Assembly: GCA_040881985.1 (NCBI GenBank) | Contig: JBBECE010000038.1 | Coordinates: forward strand, 3,385-67,384 | Direction of reading: 5' to 3' | From: JBBECE01 sp040881985 | GTDB lineage: Bacteria; Pseudomonadota; Alphaproteobacteria; Rhizobiales; Devosiaceae | Length of the DNA: 64,000 bases | Shown here: positions 1-7,143 of the stretch, in pieces | Position numbering within the stretch: the first letter of the stretch is position 1 | Layout of the letters: each line of letters opens with the position of its first letter | The notes under the pieces: generated by a model | Seen by the model: the letters and a program-made list of their open reading frames with translations, nothing else | Databases searched by the model: none | Told to the model about the DNA's origin: nothing | Made by a program: the position numbers and the translations under genes

Positions 1-426
1 GCCGACGACCCCGATGGGCTCGCGGGTCATCTCGACGCCGACCCCCGGCCGGACGCTCGGCACGCTCTCCCCCGTCAGCCGCAGCGCCTCGCCGGCGAAG
101 AAATCGAAAATCTGCGCCGCGCGTGTCGCCTCCCCGATCCCTTCGGGCAGCGTCTTGCCCTCCTCGCGACTCAACAGGCGCCCGATCTCGTCCTTGCGCT
201 TGAAAATCTCGTCCGCCGCCGCGCGCAAGATTTGGTGGCGCTGGTAGATGCCCGAGCGCCCCCAGCCCGGCGCCGCAGCCTTGGCCGCCGCCACCGCGCG
301 CAGAGCGTCCTCTTTCGTCGCCCGCGCGTAGAGTCCGACGACTTCGTCGGTATTCGACGGGTTGATATTCTCGACCGCCTCGCCACCGACCCATTCCCCG
401 CCGATCAGGTTCTTGTGCAACTCCAT
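1..426 (-). CDS. Aldehyde dehydrogenase, probable 2-ketoglutarate semialdehyde dehydrogenase (3' end outside window)
   Basis: The frame starts with ATG at 426 and runs off the left edge, so only the first 142 residues are visible. The N-terminus reads MELHKNLIGGEWV and continues with the INPSNTDEVVG and REEGKTLPEGIGE segments typical of NAD(P)-dependent aldehyde dehydrogenases. The catalytic cysteine and glutamate lie beyond the edge. The gene begins 12 bp after a XylX-type 2-keto-3-deoxy-pentonate dehydratase, whose product is 2-ketoglutarate semialdehyde. The inferred role is therefore oxidation of that semialdehyde to 2-oxoglutarate, as XylA does in the Caulobacter xylose pathway. The family is secure; the substrate is an inference from context. 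Confidence 0.85.
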   Translation of the reverse strand, partial: MELHKNLIGGEWVGGEAVENINPSNTDEVVGLYARATKEDALRAVAAAKAAAPGWGRSGIYQRHQILRAAADEIFKRKDEIGRLLSREEGKTLPEGIGEATRAAQIFDFFAGEALRLTGESVPSVRPGVGVEMTREPIGVVG

Positions 427-438
427 CGAACTTCCCTT

Positions 439-1593
439 TCAGATCAGCTGCGCCGCCGACAGATCAGCCATCAATTGCCGAACTCCATAAGTCCAAGGCG
501 CGCATTCTGTCGCCGGCCGCACCCGGTTCTGCAAGACGCCCAATTCCGGGCAGGCGATCCTGACCACGTCGCCCAAATGATGGGTAAAGCCCTCGCCCGC
601 TTTGTCGCGGTCCTCGACCGGCGCGAACATCGTCCCCAGATAGAGCGCGAACCCGTCCGGATATTGGTGATGCGCCCCGCTCGTCGCCGCCACCAGCGCC
701 TCGGGCGGCCGCGAAATCTGCCGCATCGACGAGCGCCCGGTCATAGCGAAGCCGTCCTCGCCTTCGACCGTCATCGTCAATTCGGCCCGCTTGACGGTCT
801 CCAGCGTGAACTCGCCGTCGAACAGCCGGATGAACGGCCCGATCGCCCCCGAGGCGTTGTTGTCCTTGGCCTTGCCGAGCAGCAGCGCCGAGCGCCCTTC
901 GATGTCCCTCAGGTTCACATCGTTGCCGAGGCTCGCCCCGACAATTCGCAGGTCCGAGGCGACGATCAGCACCACTTCCGGCTCGGGGTTATTCCACTTG
1001 GAAGACGCCAGCACCCCGACTTCGGCGCCATAGCCGACTGCCGACAAGGGCTGGCCCTTGGTGAAGACTTCCGGGTCGGGTCCGATGCCGACCTCGAGAT
1101 ATTGCGACCAGATGCCGCGCCCAATCAGCGCTTCTTTGACGGCCATCGCCGCGTCGGACCCCGGCTCGAGCGCCGACAGATCGTCCCCGATCAGCCCGGT
1201 CAATTCGCCCCGCAGCGCCTTGGCTTTCCCCGGATCGCCGCGCGCCTGTTCCTCGATCACCCGTTCGAGCAGCGAGACCACGAACGTCACCCCGCACGCC
1301 TTGATCGCCTGCAGATCGACGGGAGCAAGCAGATAAGGCTTCCCCGGCTGCCGCGTTTGTTGCCGGCTATTGGCGGCGATCTCGTCGAGCGGGCCGATCG
1401 GCCGGTCGCGCGCCGTCTCGACATGCGACACTGCGTCGGCGAGCTCGCACACATCTCGTACCGTCGGCGCCCGCTTGCCGGTGATGTCGAACACCTCCCC
1501 GTCATGGACGGTGACGACGAGCGGATGGGCGACGTCGGGATGCCTCACCCGCCCCAACAACACGCCTCCCTGCGGCACGATCGGCTCAGCCAC
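439..1593 (-). CDS. XylX-like 2-keto-3-deoxy-pentonate dehydratase (FAH superfamily)
   Basis: A 384-residue protein of the fumarylacetoacetate hydrolase fold. Its length and landmarks (YLLAPVDLQAIKACGVTF, SKWNNPEPEVVL, LGNDVNLRDIEGRSALLL, AKDNNASGAIGPF, HHQYPDGFALYLGTMFAP) match Caulobacter XylX and related 2-keto-3-deoxy-xylonate/arabinonate dehydratases as I remember them. These enzymes dehydrate a C5 2-keto-3-deoxy acid to 2-ketoglutarate semialdehyde in the cytosol. The gene overlaps the end of the upstream lactonase gene by 8 bp and is followed 12 bp later by an aldehyde dehydrogenase that would use the product. Pentose specificity (D-xylose, L- or D-arabinose) cannot be read from sequence. 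It differs from the second FAH gene of the operon, which is the shorter hydrolase type. Confidence 0.85.
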   Translation of the reverse strand: MAEPIVPQGGVLLGRVRHPDVAHPLVVTVHDGEVFDITGKRAPTVRDVCELADAVSHVETARDRPIGPLDEIAANSRQQTRQPGKPYLLAPVDLQAIKACGVTFVVSLLERVIEEQARGDPGKAKALRGELTGLIGDDLSALEPGSDAAMAVKEALIGRGIWSQYLEVGIGPDPEVFTKGQPLSAVGYGAEVGVLASSKWNNPEPEVVLIVASDLRIVGASLGNDVNLRDIEGRSALLLGKAKDNNASGAIGPFIRLFDGEFTLETVKRAELTMTVEGEDGFAMTGRSSMRQISRPPEALVAATSGAHHQYPDGFALYLGTMFAPVEDRDKAGEGFTHHLGDVVRIACPELGVLQNRVRPATECAPWTYGVRQLMADLSAAQLI

Positions 1594-2473
1594 GCTCGAT
1601 CCCCTTGGCTTTCAACTTTTCGGCGAGCTTGTAGATCCTGACCGCATTGACCCATTCGATGGCGGCGCGCTCGGTCGCGCCCAGCGCACCGAGAATTTTG
1701 GCGGTGATCTGCGTCCAGGATTGCAAATCCGCCCGCGAATTGACCACCGGCCAGTCCGACCCCCAGACGATGCGACCGGCGCCGAAGACCTCGATCAGCT
1801 CCTCGAGATAGGGCCTGACCTCCGTCTCGCCCGCTTTCCCCGGCGCGCAATTGGCGAGAATACCCGACATTTTCGCCGCCACATTCGGCAACCCCGCCAC
1901 GGCCTTGATCCCGGCCCGCCACTCTTCGATCTCCCCGGCCGCCACGTCAGGATTGCCGCAATGGTCGAGCACGAAAAAAGTCCCCGGGCACGCCGCAATC
2001 AATTCCACGGCGAGCGGCAGCTGCCGCGCCAGCATGCAGATGTCGAAGACTTTTCCCGCCTCGCCGACCTTGCGGACATTGTCGCGGAAAACTCCGTGCC
2101 GCGACAGGTCCTCCGGCACCCCCACATGCAGGATACGCCGATACCCGACGATGCCGAGCTCGTCGGCCCGCGATAGCCAGGCATCGAACCCCGCTTCGTG
2201 CTCGGGCCGGCAGGCGGCGATCTGGCCGACGACGGGCACTGCCCGGTCGGCGATCAGTTCGGCGATCTTTTCGCTCTCCGCCTCGATCCGCTCGCCCCGG
2301 ACATCGACCTCCATGAAGACCGAGGCCGCGATTGCCTCGCGCCCCTCCACAATCTCGAAATCGGGGAAGGTGAACCCCTTGTCCTGATAGGTCGAAACCC
2401 CCGCCATCCAGGCGGGCCTCGCCCGGTCCGGATAAACCAGGTGCAAATGGCAATCGATCAGGCCGGACGGCAT
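1586..2473 (-). CDS. Amidohydrolase-2 family sugar lactonase (L-fuconolactonase/L-rhamnonolactonase type)
   Basis: A 295-residue protein starting with ATG at 2473, 10 bp after the FAH hydrolase stop. A longer frame reaches 2527 but lacks family similarity. LIDCHLHLV supplies the HxH metal motif at the N-terminus, FVLDHCGNPD lies in the middle and IVWGSDWPVV near the C-terminus, which is the standard order for amidohydrolase-2 lactonases. Such enzymes open aldonolactones made by sugar dehydrogenases. A divergent aldose dehydrogenase and two downstream 2-keto-3-deoxy-acid enzymes in the operon support sugar lactone hydrolysis. 4-Sulfomuconolactonase-like activity is a family alternative that the context does not favour. 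Confidence 0.82.
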   Translation of the reverse strand: MPSGLIDCHLHLVYPDRARPAWMAGVSTYQDKGFTFPDFEIVEGREAIAASVFMEVDVRGERIEAESEKIAELIADRAVPVVGQIAACRPEHEAGFDAWLSRADELGIVGYRRILHVGVPEDLSRHGVFRDNVRKVGEAGKVFDICMLARQLPLAVELIAACPGTFFVLDHCGNPDVAAGEIEEWRAGIKAVAGLPNVAAKMSGILANCAPGKAGETEVRPYLEELIEVFGAGRIVWGSDWPVVNSRADLQSWTQITAKILGALGATERAAIEWVNAVRIYKLAEKLKAKGIERG

Positions 2474-2483
2474 GGCCCCTCGC

Positions 2484-3323
2484 TCAGGCGTTGACGCAGG
2501 TCTGCTGCTGCTCGCCGAGCCCCTCAACCGAGAGGTGCATGACGTCGCCCGCTTTAAGGAAGACGGGCGGCTTCATGCCGTTGCCCACCCCCGGCGGGGT
2601 GCCGGTCGAGATAATGTCGCCCGGCATCAGGGTGACGAACTGGCTGATATAGGAGATGAGGAACGGCACCTTGTAGACCATGGTCGCGGTCGAGCCGTTC
2701 TGCCGGCGCACCCCGTTGACCTCGAGCCAGAGTTTCAGATTGGAGGGGTCCCTGACCTCGTCCCTGGTCACCAGCCACGGGCCGATGGGTCCGAACGTGT
2801 CGTGGCCTTTGCCCTTGGTCCAATCCCCGTGCCTTTCATACTGAAAGCTGCGCTCGGAAATATCGTTGACGACGCAATAGCCGGCCACATGGTCGAGCGC
2901 CTTGTCTTCGCTCACATATTTGGCCTTGGTGCCAATGACCACTCCGAGCTCGACCTCCCAGTCGGTCTTCTGGCTGCCGCGCGGAATTTCAACATCGTCG
3001 TTCGGTCCAATGATCGAGGTCACCGCCTTGGAGAAGATCAGCGGCTCGGGCGGCACCACATGGCCGGCCTCTGCGGCATGATCGGCATAATTGAGCCCGA
3101 CACAGATGATCTTGCCGACCGCGCCCACGCACGGCCCGATCCGCTGCGGCCCGGCGACCGGCAGGCTTTTCGGATCGAGCGCGGCGAGTCGCGCCAGCCC
3201 CTTCGGGCTCAAGACGTTGCCGGCAATGTCCGGCACATGCAGCGACAGGTCGCGAATCTGCCCCTCTTTATCCAGCAGTCCGGGTTTTTCGGCGCCCGGC
3301 GCGCCGTATCGCACCAGTTTCAA
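2484..3323 (-). CDS. FAH-family hydrolase, probable 2,4-diketo-3-deoxy-L-fuconate hydrolase
   Basis: A 279-residue single-domain FAH protein. It contains KIICVGLNYADHAAE, EPLIFSKAVTSIIGPND, DWEVELGVVIG with the metal-binding acidic residues, VAGYCVVNDISER, and the C-terminal PGDIISTGTPPGVG. This length and motif set is shared by 2,4-diketo-3-deoxy-L-fuconate/rhamnonate hydrolases and by 2-hydroxyhepta-2,4-dienedioate isomerases. The gene sits 25 bp after an SDR gene and directly before a lactonase gene. This favours the sugar-acid role: cleavage of the 2,4-diketo acid to pyruvate and L-lactate (or glycolate). Family assignment is strong; the substrate is inferred from the operon. Confidence 0.83.
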   Translation of the reverse strand: MKLVRYGAPGAEKPGLLDKEGQIRDLSLHVPDIAGNVLSPKGLARLAALDPKSLPVAGPQRIGPCVGAVGKIICVGLNYADHAAEAGHVVPPEPLIFSKAVTSIIGPNDDVEIPRGSQKTDWEVELGVVIGTKAKYVSEDKALDHVAGYCVVNDISERSFQYERHGDWTKGKGHDTFGPIGPWLVTRDEVRDPSNLKLWLEVNGVRRQNGSTATMVYKVPFLISYISQFVTLMPGDIISTGTPPGVGNGMKPPVFLKAGDVMHLSVEGLGEQQQTCVNA

Positions 3324-3348
3324 TTTCTCCCCCTCCCCCGAATAATCC

Positions 3349-4134
3349 TCAGGCGTTGCTCCAGCCGCCGTCGATCACGTGCACCTGGCCGGTAGTAAAA
3401 GCCGCCTCCTCGCTCGCCAGATACAGCGCCAGCGCCGCGACTTCCGAGGACCGGCCCAGCCGCCCGACCGGCTGGCGAGCCACGAACCCCGCCATCGCCT
3501 GGTCGAAATCCCCCTGCGCCCGCATCCGGTCGCGCAGCGAGGGCGTATCGATCGTGCCCGCCGCGATGGCGTTGCACCTGATCCCCTTGCCCACGAAATC
3601 CGCCGCCACCGATTTCGTCAAGCCAATGACCGCCGCCTTCGACGCCCCATAGGCGAACCGGTTCGGCACCGCGATGACCGAAGAGGCGACCGAAGCCATG
3701 TTGACGATCGTGCCGCCGCCCTTCTCGACCATTCCCGGCAGAAACGTCCTTATGGTCCGGTACATGGAATCGACGTTGAGAGTAAAAGCGCGCCGCCAAT
3801 CCTCTTCGGCGCAGTCGAGGATCGTCCCGTGATGCACCCAGCCGACGCCGTTGAACAACACATCGATCGGCCCGGTATGGTCGGCGAGCGACTCGATATG
3901 GTCGAGCCTCGCCGCGTCGAGCCCGACCGCTTCGGCACCCTTCAGGTCGGCCATCCCGGCCTTGTTGATGTCGCAGGCATAAACCCTTGCTCCGGCTGCA
4001 ACAAAGGCCTCCGCCACCGCCCGGCCGATGCCTTGCGCCGCCGCCGTCACCACGGCTTTTTTCCCCGTCAGATCGAACAACCTTCCCACCCCGCCGCCTT
4101 GGCTGCTATCAATCGCCGGAACGTTTTCAGCCAT
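3349..4134 (-). CDS. SDR-family dehydrogenase, probable 2-keto-3-deoxy-L-fuconate dehydrogenase
   Basis: A 261-residue classical short-chain dehydrogenase. It has a Rossmann motif (KAVVTAAAQGIGRAVAEAF), the NAG-like segment VLFNGVGWVHHG, the catalytic Ser in MASVASSVIA and the YGASK Tyr/Lys pair. It is the first gene of a minus-strand run SDR, FAH hydrolase, lactonase, XylX-like, aldehyde dehydrogenase. In the oxidative L-fucose and L-rhamnose routes an SDR of this size oxidises the 4-hydroxyl of the 2-keto-3-deoxy acid and supplies the FAH hydrolase. Only 44 bp separate its start from the divergent aldose dehydrogenase, so the promoters must overlap. Substrate assignment is inference. Confidence 0.82.
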   Translation of the reverse strand: MAENVPAIDSSQGGGVGRLFDLTGKKAVVTAAAQGIGRAVAEAFVAAGARVYACDINKAGMADLKGAEAVGLDAARLDHIESLADHTGPIDVLFNGVGWVHHGTILDCAEEDWRRAFTLNVDSMYRTIRTFLPGMVEKGGGTIVNMASVASSVIAVPNRFAYGASKAAVIGLTKSVAADFVGKGIRCNAIAAGTIDTPSLRDRMRAQGDFDQAMAGFVARQPVGRLGRSSEVAALALYLASEEAAFTTGQVHVIDGGWSNA

Positions 4135-4178
4135 ACAATGCCCGCCGATGCAAGCGCGGGCGATCGAGGGAGGTTGAA

Positions 4179-5186
4179 TTGCAGGAACCGCGGCAGGGCG
4201 CGCTCGACAAGCGGCGCATCGGCACCACCAGGCTCAAAGTCACGACGCTTGGACTAGGGTCGGGATCTCTGGCCGGCAATTCGTGGCCCGTGGCGGAGGC
4301 CGACGCCCGCGGCGTCTTCCCGCGCGCGCTTGATCGCGGCGTCAACCTTGTCGATACCTCGCCCTATTACGGCTTCGGCAAGGCGGAACATTTCGTCGGC
4401 GATGCGCTGCGCGGACGCGAGGGGATCGTGCTCTCGACCAAGGTCGGAAGACTGCTCGTGCCGGTCAATGGCAAGCGCGAGCGCAAGCACGGCTGGCAGG
4501 ACCCGCTGCCTTTCGATGCGGTCTACGACTATTCCTATGATGGGGTCATGCGCAGCTATGAAGACTCGCTGCAGCGGCTCGGCCTCGACCGCATCGACAT
4601 TCTGCTTGTCCACGACATCGGCGATGAGGGTCACGGCACGACCGGCAAGCGCTATTGGCGGCAGTTGAAGTCGGGCGGCTACAAGGCGCTGCAGAAGCTA
4701 AGGAAATCCGGCGCGATCTCGGCCATTGGCCTGGGGACAAACGAGTGGCAGGTTCCCATGCAGGCATTCGAGCTCGGCGACTGGGACGTTGTCTTGCTCG
4801 CGGGCCGCTATACGCTGCTCGAACAGACGGCGCTCTCGCCCTTTCTTGAGACCTGCGTCAAACGCAAGGTCTCGGTGATCTGCGGCGGGCCGTTCAATTC
4901 CGGCATTCTCGTCGGCGGCACCACCTGGAACTATGCCAAAGCGCCAAAGCGGGTCGTCGACAAAGTGAGGGCGATCGAAGCAATTTGCACCGAATTCGGC
5001 GTCCCGCTCCCCGCCGCGGCGCTGCAATTCCCGATCCGCCACCAAGCGATCGCGACGGTCCTGCCCGGCCCCCGCACGCCGGCCGAGTTCGACCAGATCT
5101 GGGCCTGGTGGAATACGCCCATTCCGGACAGGCTCTGGTCGGCGCTGCGGGAGAGGGGACTTTTGGACCCGAAGGCGCCGATCTAG
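4179..5186 (+). CDS. Aldo/keto reductase, L-fucose / D-threo-aldose 1-dehydrogenase type
   Basis: I chose a TTG start at 4179 because GGGAGG lies at 4168-4173, and the family N-terminus (KRRIGTTRLKVTTLGLGSG) begins just inside. The open frame reaches 3987, but that part is antisense to the SDR gene. The 335-residue product has the AKR catalytic set: Asp in NLVDTSPYYG, the following Tyr, Lys in LSTKVGR and His in DILLVHDIGD. Close relatives oxidise L-fucose, L-galactose or D-arabinose at C1 to the lactone with NAD(P). It diverges from the lactonase/FAH/SDR operon, so the two units plausibly form one pathway. Only the dehydratase that converts the aldonate to the 2-keto-3-deoxy acid is not seen. 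Confidence 0.85.
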   Translation: MQEPRQGALDKRRIGTTRLKVTTLGLGSGSLAGNSWPVAEADARGVFPRALDRGVNLVDTSPYYGFGKAEHFVGDALRGREGIVLSTKVGRLLVPVNGKRERKHGWQDPLPFDAVYDYSYDGVMRSYEDSLQRLGLDRIDILLVHDIGDEGHGTTGKRYWRQLKSGGYKALQKLRKSGAISAIGLGTNEWQVPMQAFELGDWDVVLLAGRYTLLEQTALSPFLETCVKRKVSVICGGPFNSGILVGGTTWNYAKAPKRVVDKVRAIEAICTEFGVPLPAAALQFPIRHQAIATVLPGPRTPAEFDQIWAWWNTPIPDRLWSALRERGLLDPKAPI

Positions 5187-5274
5187 GGCGGCACCATACC
5201 GATGCTGTTGGGTGCGATCATAGGGGACAGAAATCGCATATGAATGGGTCGTCTTCGCCCATGTCTTATCCGTC

Positions 5275-5721
5275 ATGCTTTTCATGGCCGCCCATGGGGT
5301 GGCCATTTCAGTGTCGTTTCGATTGCGCGCCGCAAAGTCTGTGGAGGCCACAGTGGCGCTTCTCGACGTTTCGGCAGCGTCTCTTGTTACGATGTATGTC
5401 GCCTTTGTCGCGCTTCTGCTGACCGGCATCGCCGCCGGGATCATGGGCAGCTGGTGGGTAACCGGCTGGTTCTGGGCGGCACTCGTGGTTCTGGCCGGCA
5501 TCACCGCGGCCATGATCCCGCTCGGCGTGAAGCCCTTCAGCGATATTCGCCGGTTTGCCGGCGTCAAATACGCCATCAACGGCAAATGGTTTCCGCCGGA
5601 GCCGGCGGACCCGGCAAAAATGAACGCCGCTGTCGCGGGATTGCGGCCAGGCCTGTTGTCGGGAATCGCGCTGGCGGGATTGGCGATCGTGCTCTGGCTG
5701 ATGATGTTCAAGCCGTTCTGA
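5275..5721 (+). CDS. Small integral membrane protein, DUF2269-like
   Basis: A 148-residue protein counted from ATG 5275, with hydrophobic segments near residues 37-58, 62-83 and 125-146. The protein probably begins earlier. The in-frame codons from 5233 encode IAYEWVVFAHVLSV, which would complete a first membrane helix ending in FMAAHGVA, but the frame holds no ATG, GTG or TTG between the stop at 5221 and 5275. Either a rare start such as ATC at 5233 is used, a sequencing error hides the true start, or the short form is correct. No catalytic motif was recognised. It lies between the aldose dehydrogenase and a convergent GPH transporter; a link to sugar use is not shown. Confidence 0.6.
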   Translation: MLFMAAHGVAISVSFRLRAAKSVEATVALLDVSAASLVTMYVAFVALLLTGIAAGIMGSWWVTGWFWAALVVLAGITAAMIPLGVKPFSDIRRFAGVKYAINGKWFPPEPADPAKMNAAVAGLRPGLLSGIALAGLAIVLWLMMFKPF

Positions 5722-5755
5722 GCGGGCGCGGTCTCCTCGATCACCCCGCCGCGAT

Positions 5756-7135
5756 CTAGCCAGCAGACTTTCGCTTTTCGAGCGCCGCCACTATTTCCTC
5801 GTGCCGCGCCTTGCTGATCGGATAGGCCAGCGCCAGCGGGATCGACAGCAGCAACACCACCGCCGGCACAAAGCTGACGAAGATTCTCAGCGTCAGCAGC
5901 ACGCTGTCCGGCTGCGCCACCAGCTGCAATTCGCCGCCTTCGACCGCCGGGGTCAGATACCCAGCTTCCCCCAGCGCCCAGCCGGAAAGTCCAAGCCCGA
6001 CCGATAGTCCGAGCTTCTGCAGGAAGACAAAAAACCCGTAGAACAGGCCTTCCTGCCGCTCCCCGGTCATCAACTCGTTATGCTCGATGGTGTCCGGCAG
6101 CATGCTCCAGGGAATGAGGTAAGCGGCGCTGAGCCCGATCCCCGCCAGAAACGCCACCCCATAGAGCAGCCATGCCTGCCCCGGCTGGACGAAAAAGAGC
6201 CCGATCAGCACCGCGATCCAGACGCTGATCCCGGCGACATAGGTCGCCTTTTTGCCGGCCCTCGCGCTGACAAAGGTCCAGACGAACAGGAACGCCGCTG
6301 CGGTCACCTGCAGCACCGCGACGTAGCTGGTGAACTGCGCCTCGGCGTCGAGCCAGTACCGGGCATAGAGCAGGAGATTGGCCTGGATGAATTGCAGCGC
6401 TAGCCAGCTGAGGAGATAGATCCCCGTGGCGATCAGATACGGCCGGTTGCCGAGCACGATGGCGAGGCGCTTGCCGTAGGACATCGCCGTATCGACGCGT
6501 TCGAGGTGCTCGGGCCGCTCCCGCGTGAAGGCAAAACACGTCAGCGTCGAGACGACGATGACGACAAACCACACACCGGCGCTCAGCATATGGCCGACAT
6601 AGACGTCCCCAGCCGAGGCGACGATCACCGGGTGCAGAATCACCGCGGCGAGCCCGCCGAAGATCGAAAACACGAAGCGATAGAGGTTGAGCTGGGTGCG
6701 CCCGTCATGGTCCGGCGCGAGGTCGGGGGTCAGCGCGGTGTAAGGGATCGAGACCACCGTGAATGCCGTCCGCATCAACAGCGCCACGACGAGATAGTAA
6801 AAGAACAGCGTTTCGGGTCCGAACGGCGGCACCAGCCAATGCAAAAAGAAGGCGAGCCCCAGCGGCACCGCGCCGAAGAGGAGATAGGGCCGCCGGCGGC
6901 CCCAGCGGCTGCGGGTCAGATCGGAAATCCGCCCCATCGCCGGGTCGGTCACCGCGTCCCAGAATTGCGCGATCGCGAAGATGATCCCGGCGGTCGCCGG
7001 CGCCAGTCCCGCCACGTCGAGCAGGAACGCCTGCATGTAAAAGCCGTAGACCGCCGCAATCACGGCGCCGGTGACATCGCCGAAACCGTAAGCGAGCTTG
7101 CTGGAAAGCTTTAGCGTCGGGGCGGGCGCGGCCAC
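5756..7135 (-). CDS. GPH-family sugar:cation symporter (MFS, melibiose-carrier type)
   Basis: A 459-residue, roughly 12-helix permease with a GTG start at 7135. The segments QFWDAVTDPAMGRISD, RSRWGRRRPYLLFG and SIPYTALTPDLAPDHDGR are diagnostic of the glycoside-pentoside-hexuronide:cation family. Members import sugars or sugar acids with Na+ or H+ through the inner membrane. The start lies 8 bp after the cckA stop and I see no Shine-Dalgarno sequence, so it may be translated from cckA read-through or from a weak internal promoter. Proximity to the aldose oxidation genes at 1-5.2 kb makes it a candidate importer for that pathway, but the kinase linkage weakens the inference. Confidence 0.82.
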   Translation of the reverse strand: MAAPAPTLKLSSKLAYGFGDVTGAVIAAVYGFYMQAFLLDVAGLAPATAGIIFAIAQFWDAVTDPAMGRISDLTRSRWGRRRPYLLFGAVPLGLAFFLHWLVPPFGPETLFFYYLVVALLMRTAFTVVSIPYTALTPDLAPDHDGRTQLNLYRFVFSIFGGLAAVILHPVIVASAGDVYVGHMLSAGVWFVVIVVSTLTCFAFTRERPEHLERVDTAMSYGKRLAIVLGNRPYLIATGIYLLSWLALQFIQANLLLYARYWLDAEAQFTSYVAVLQVTAAAFLFVWTFVSARAGKKATYVAGISVWIAVLIGLFFVQPGQAWLLYGVAFLAGIGLSAAYLIPWSMLPDTIEHNELMTGERQEGLFYGFFVFLQKLGLSVGLGLSGWALGEAGYLTPAVEGGELQLVAQPDSVLLTLRIFVSFVPAVVLLLSIPLALAYPISKARHEEIVAALEKRKSAG

Positions 7136-7143
7136 GGGGGGCC

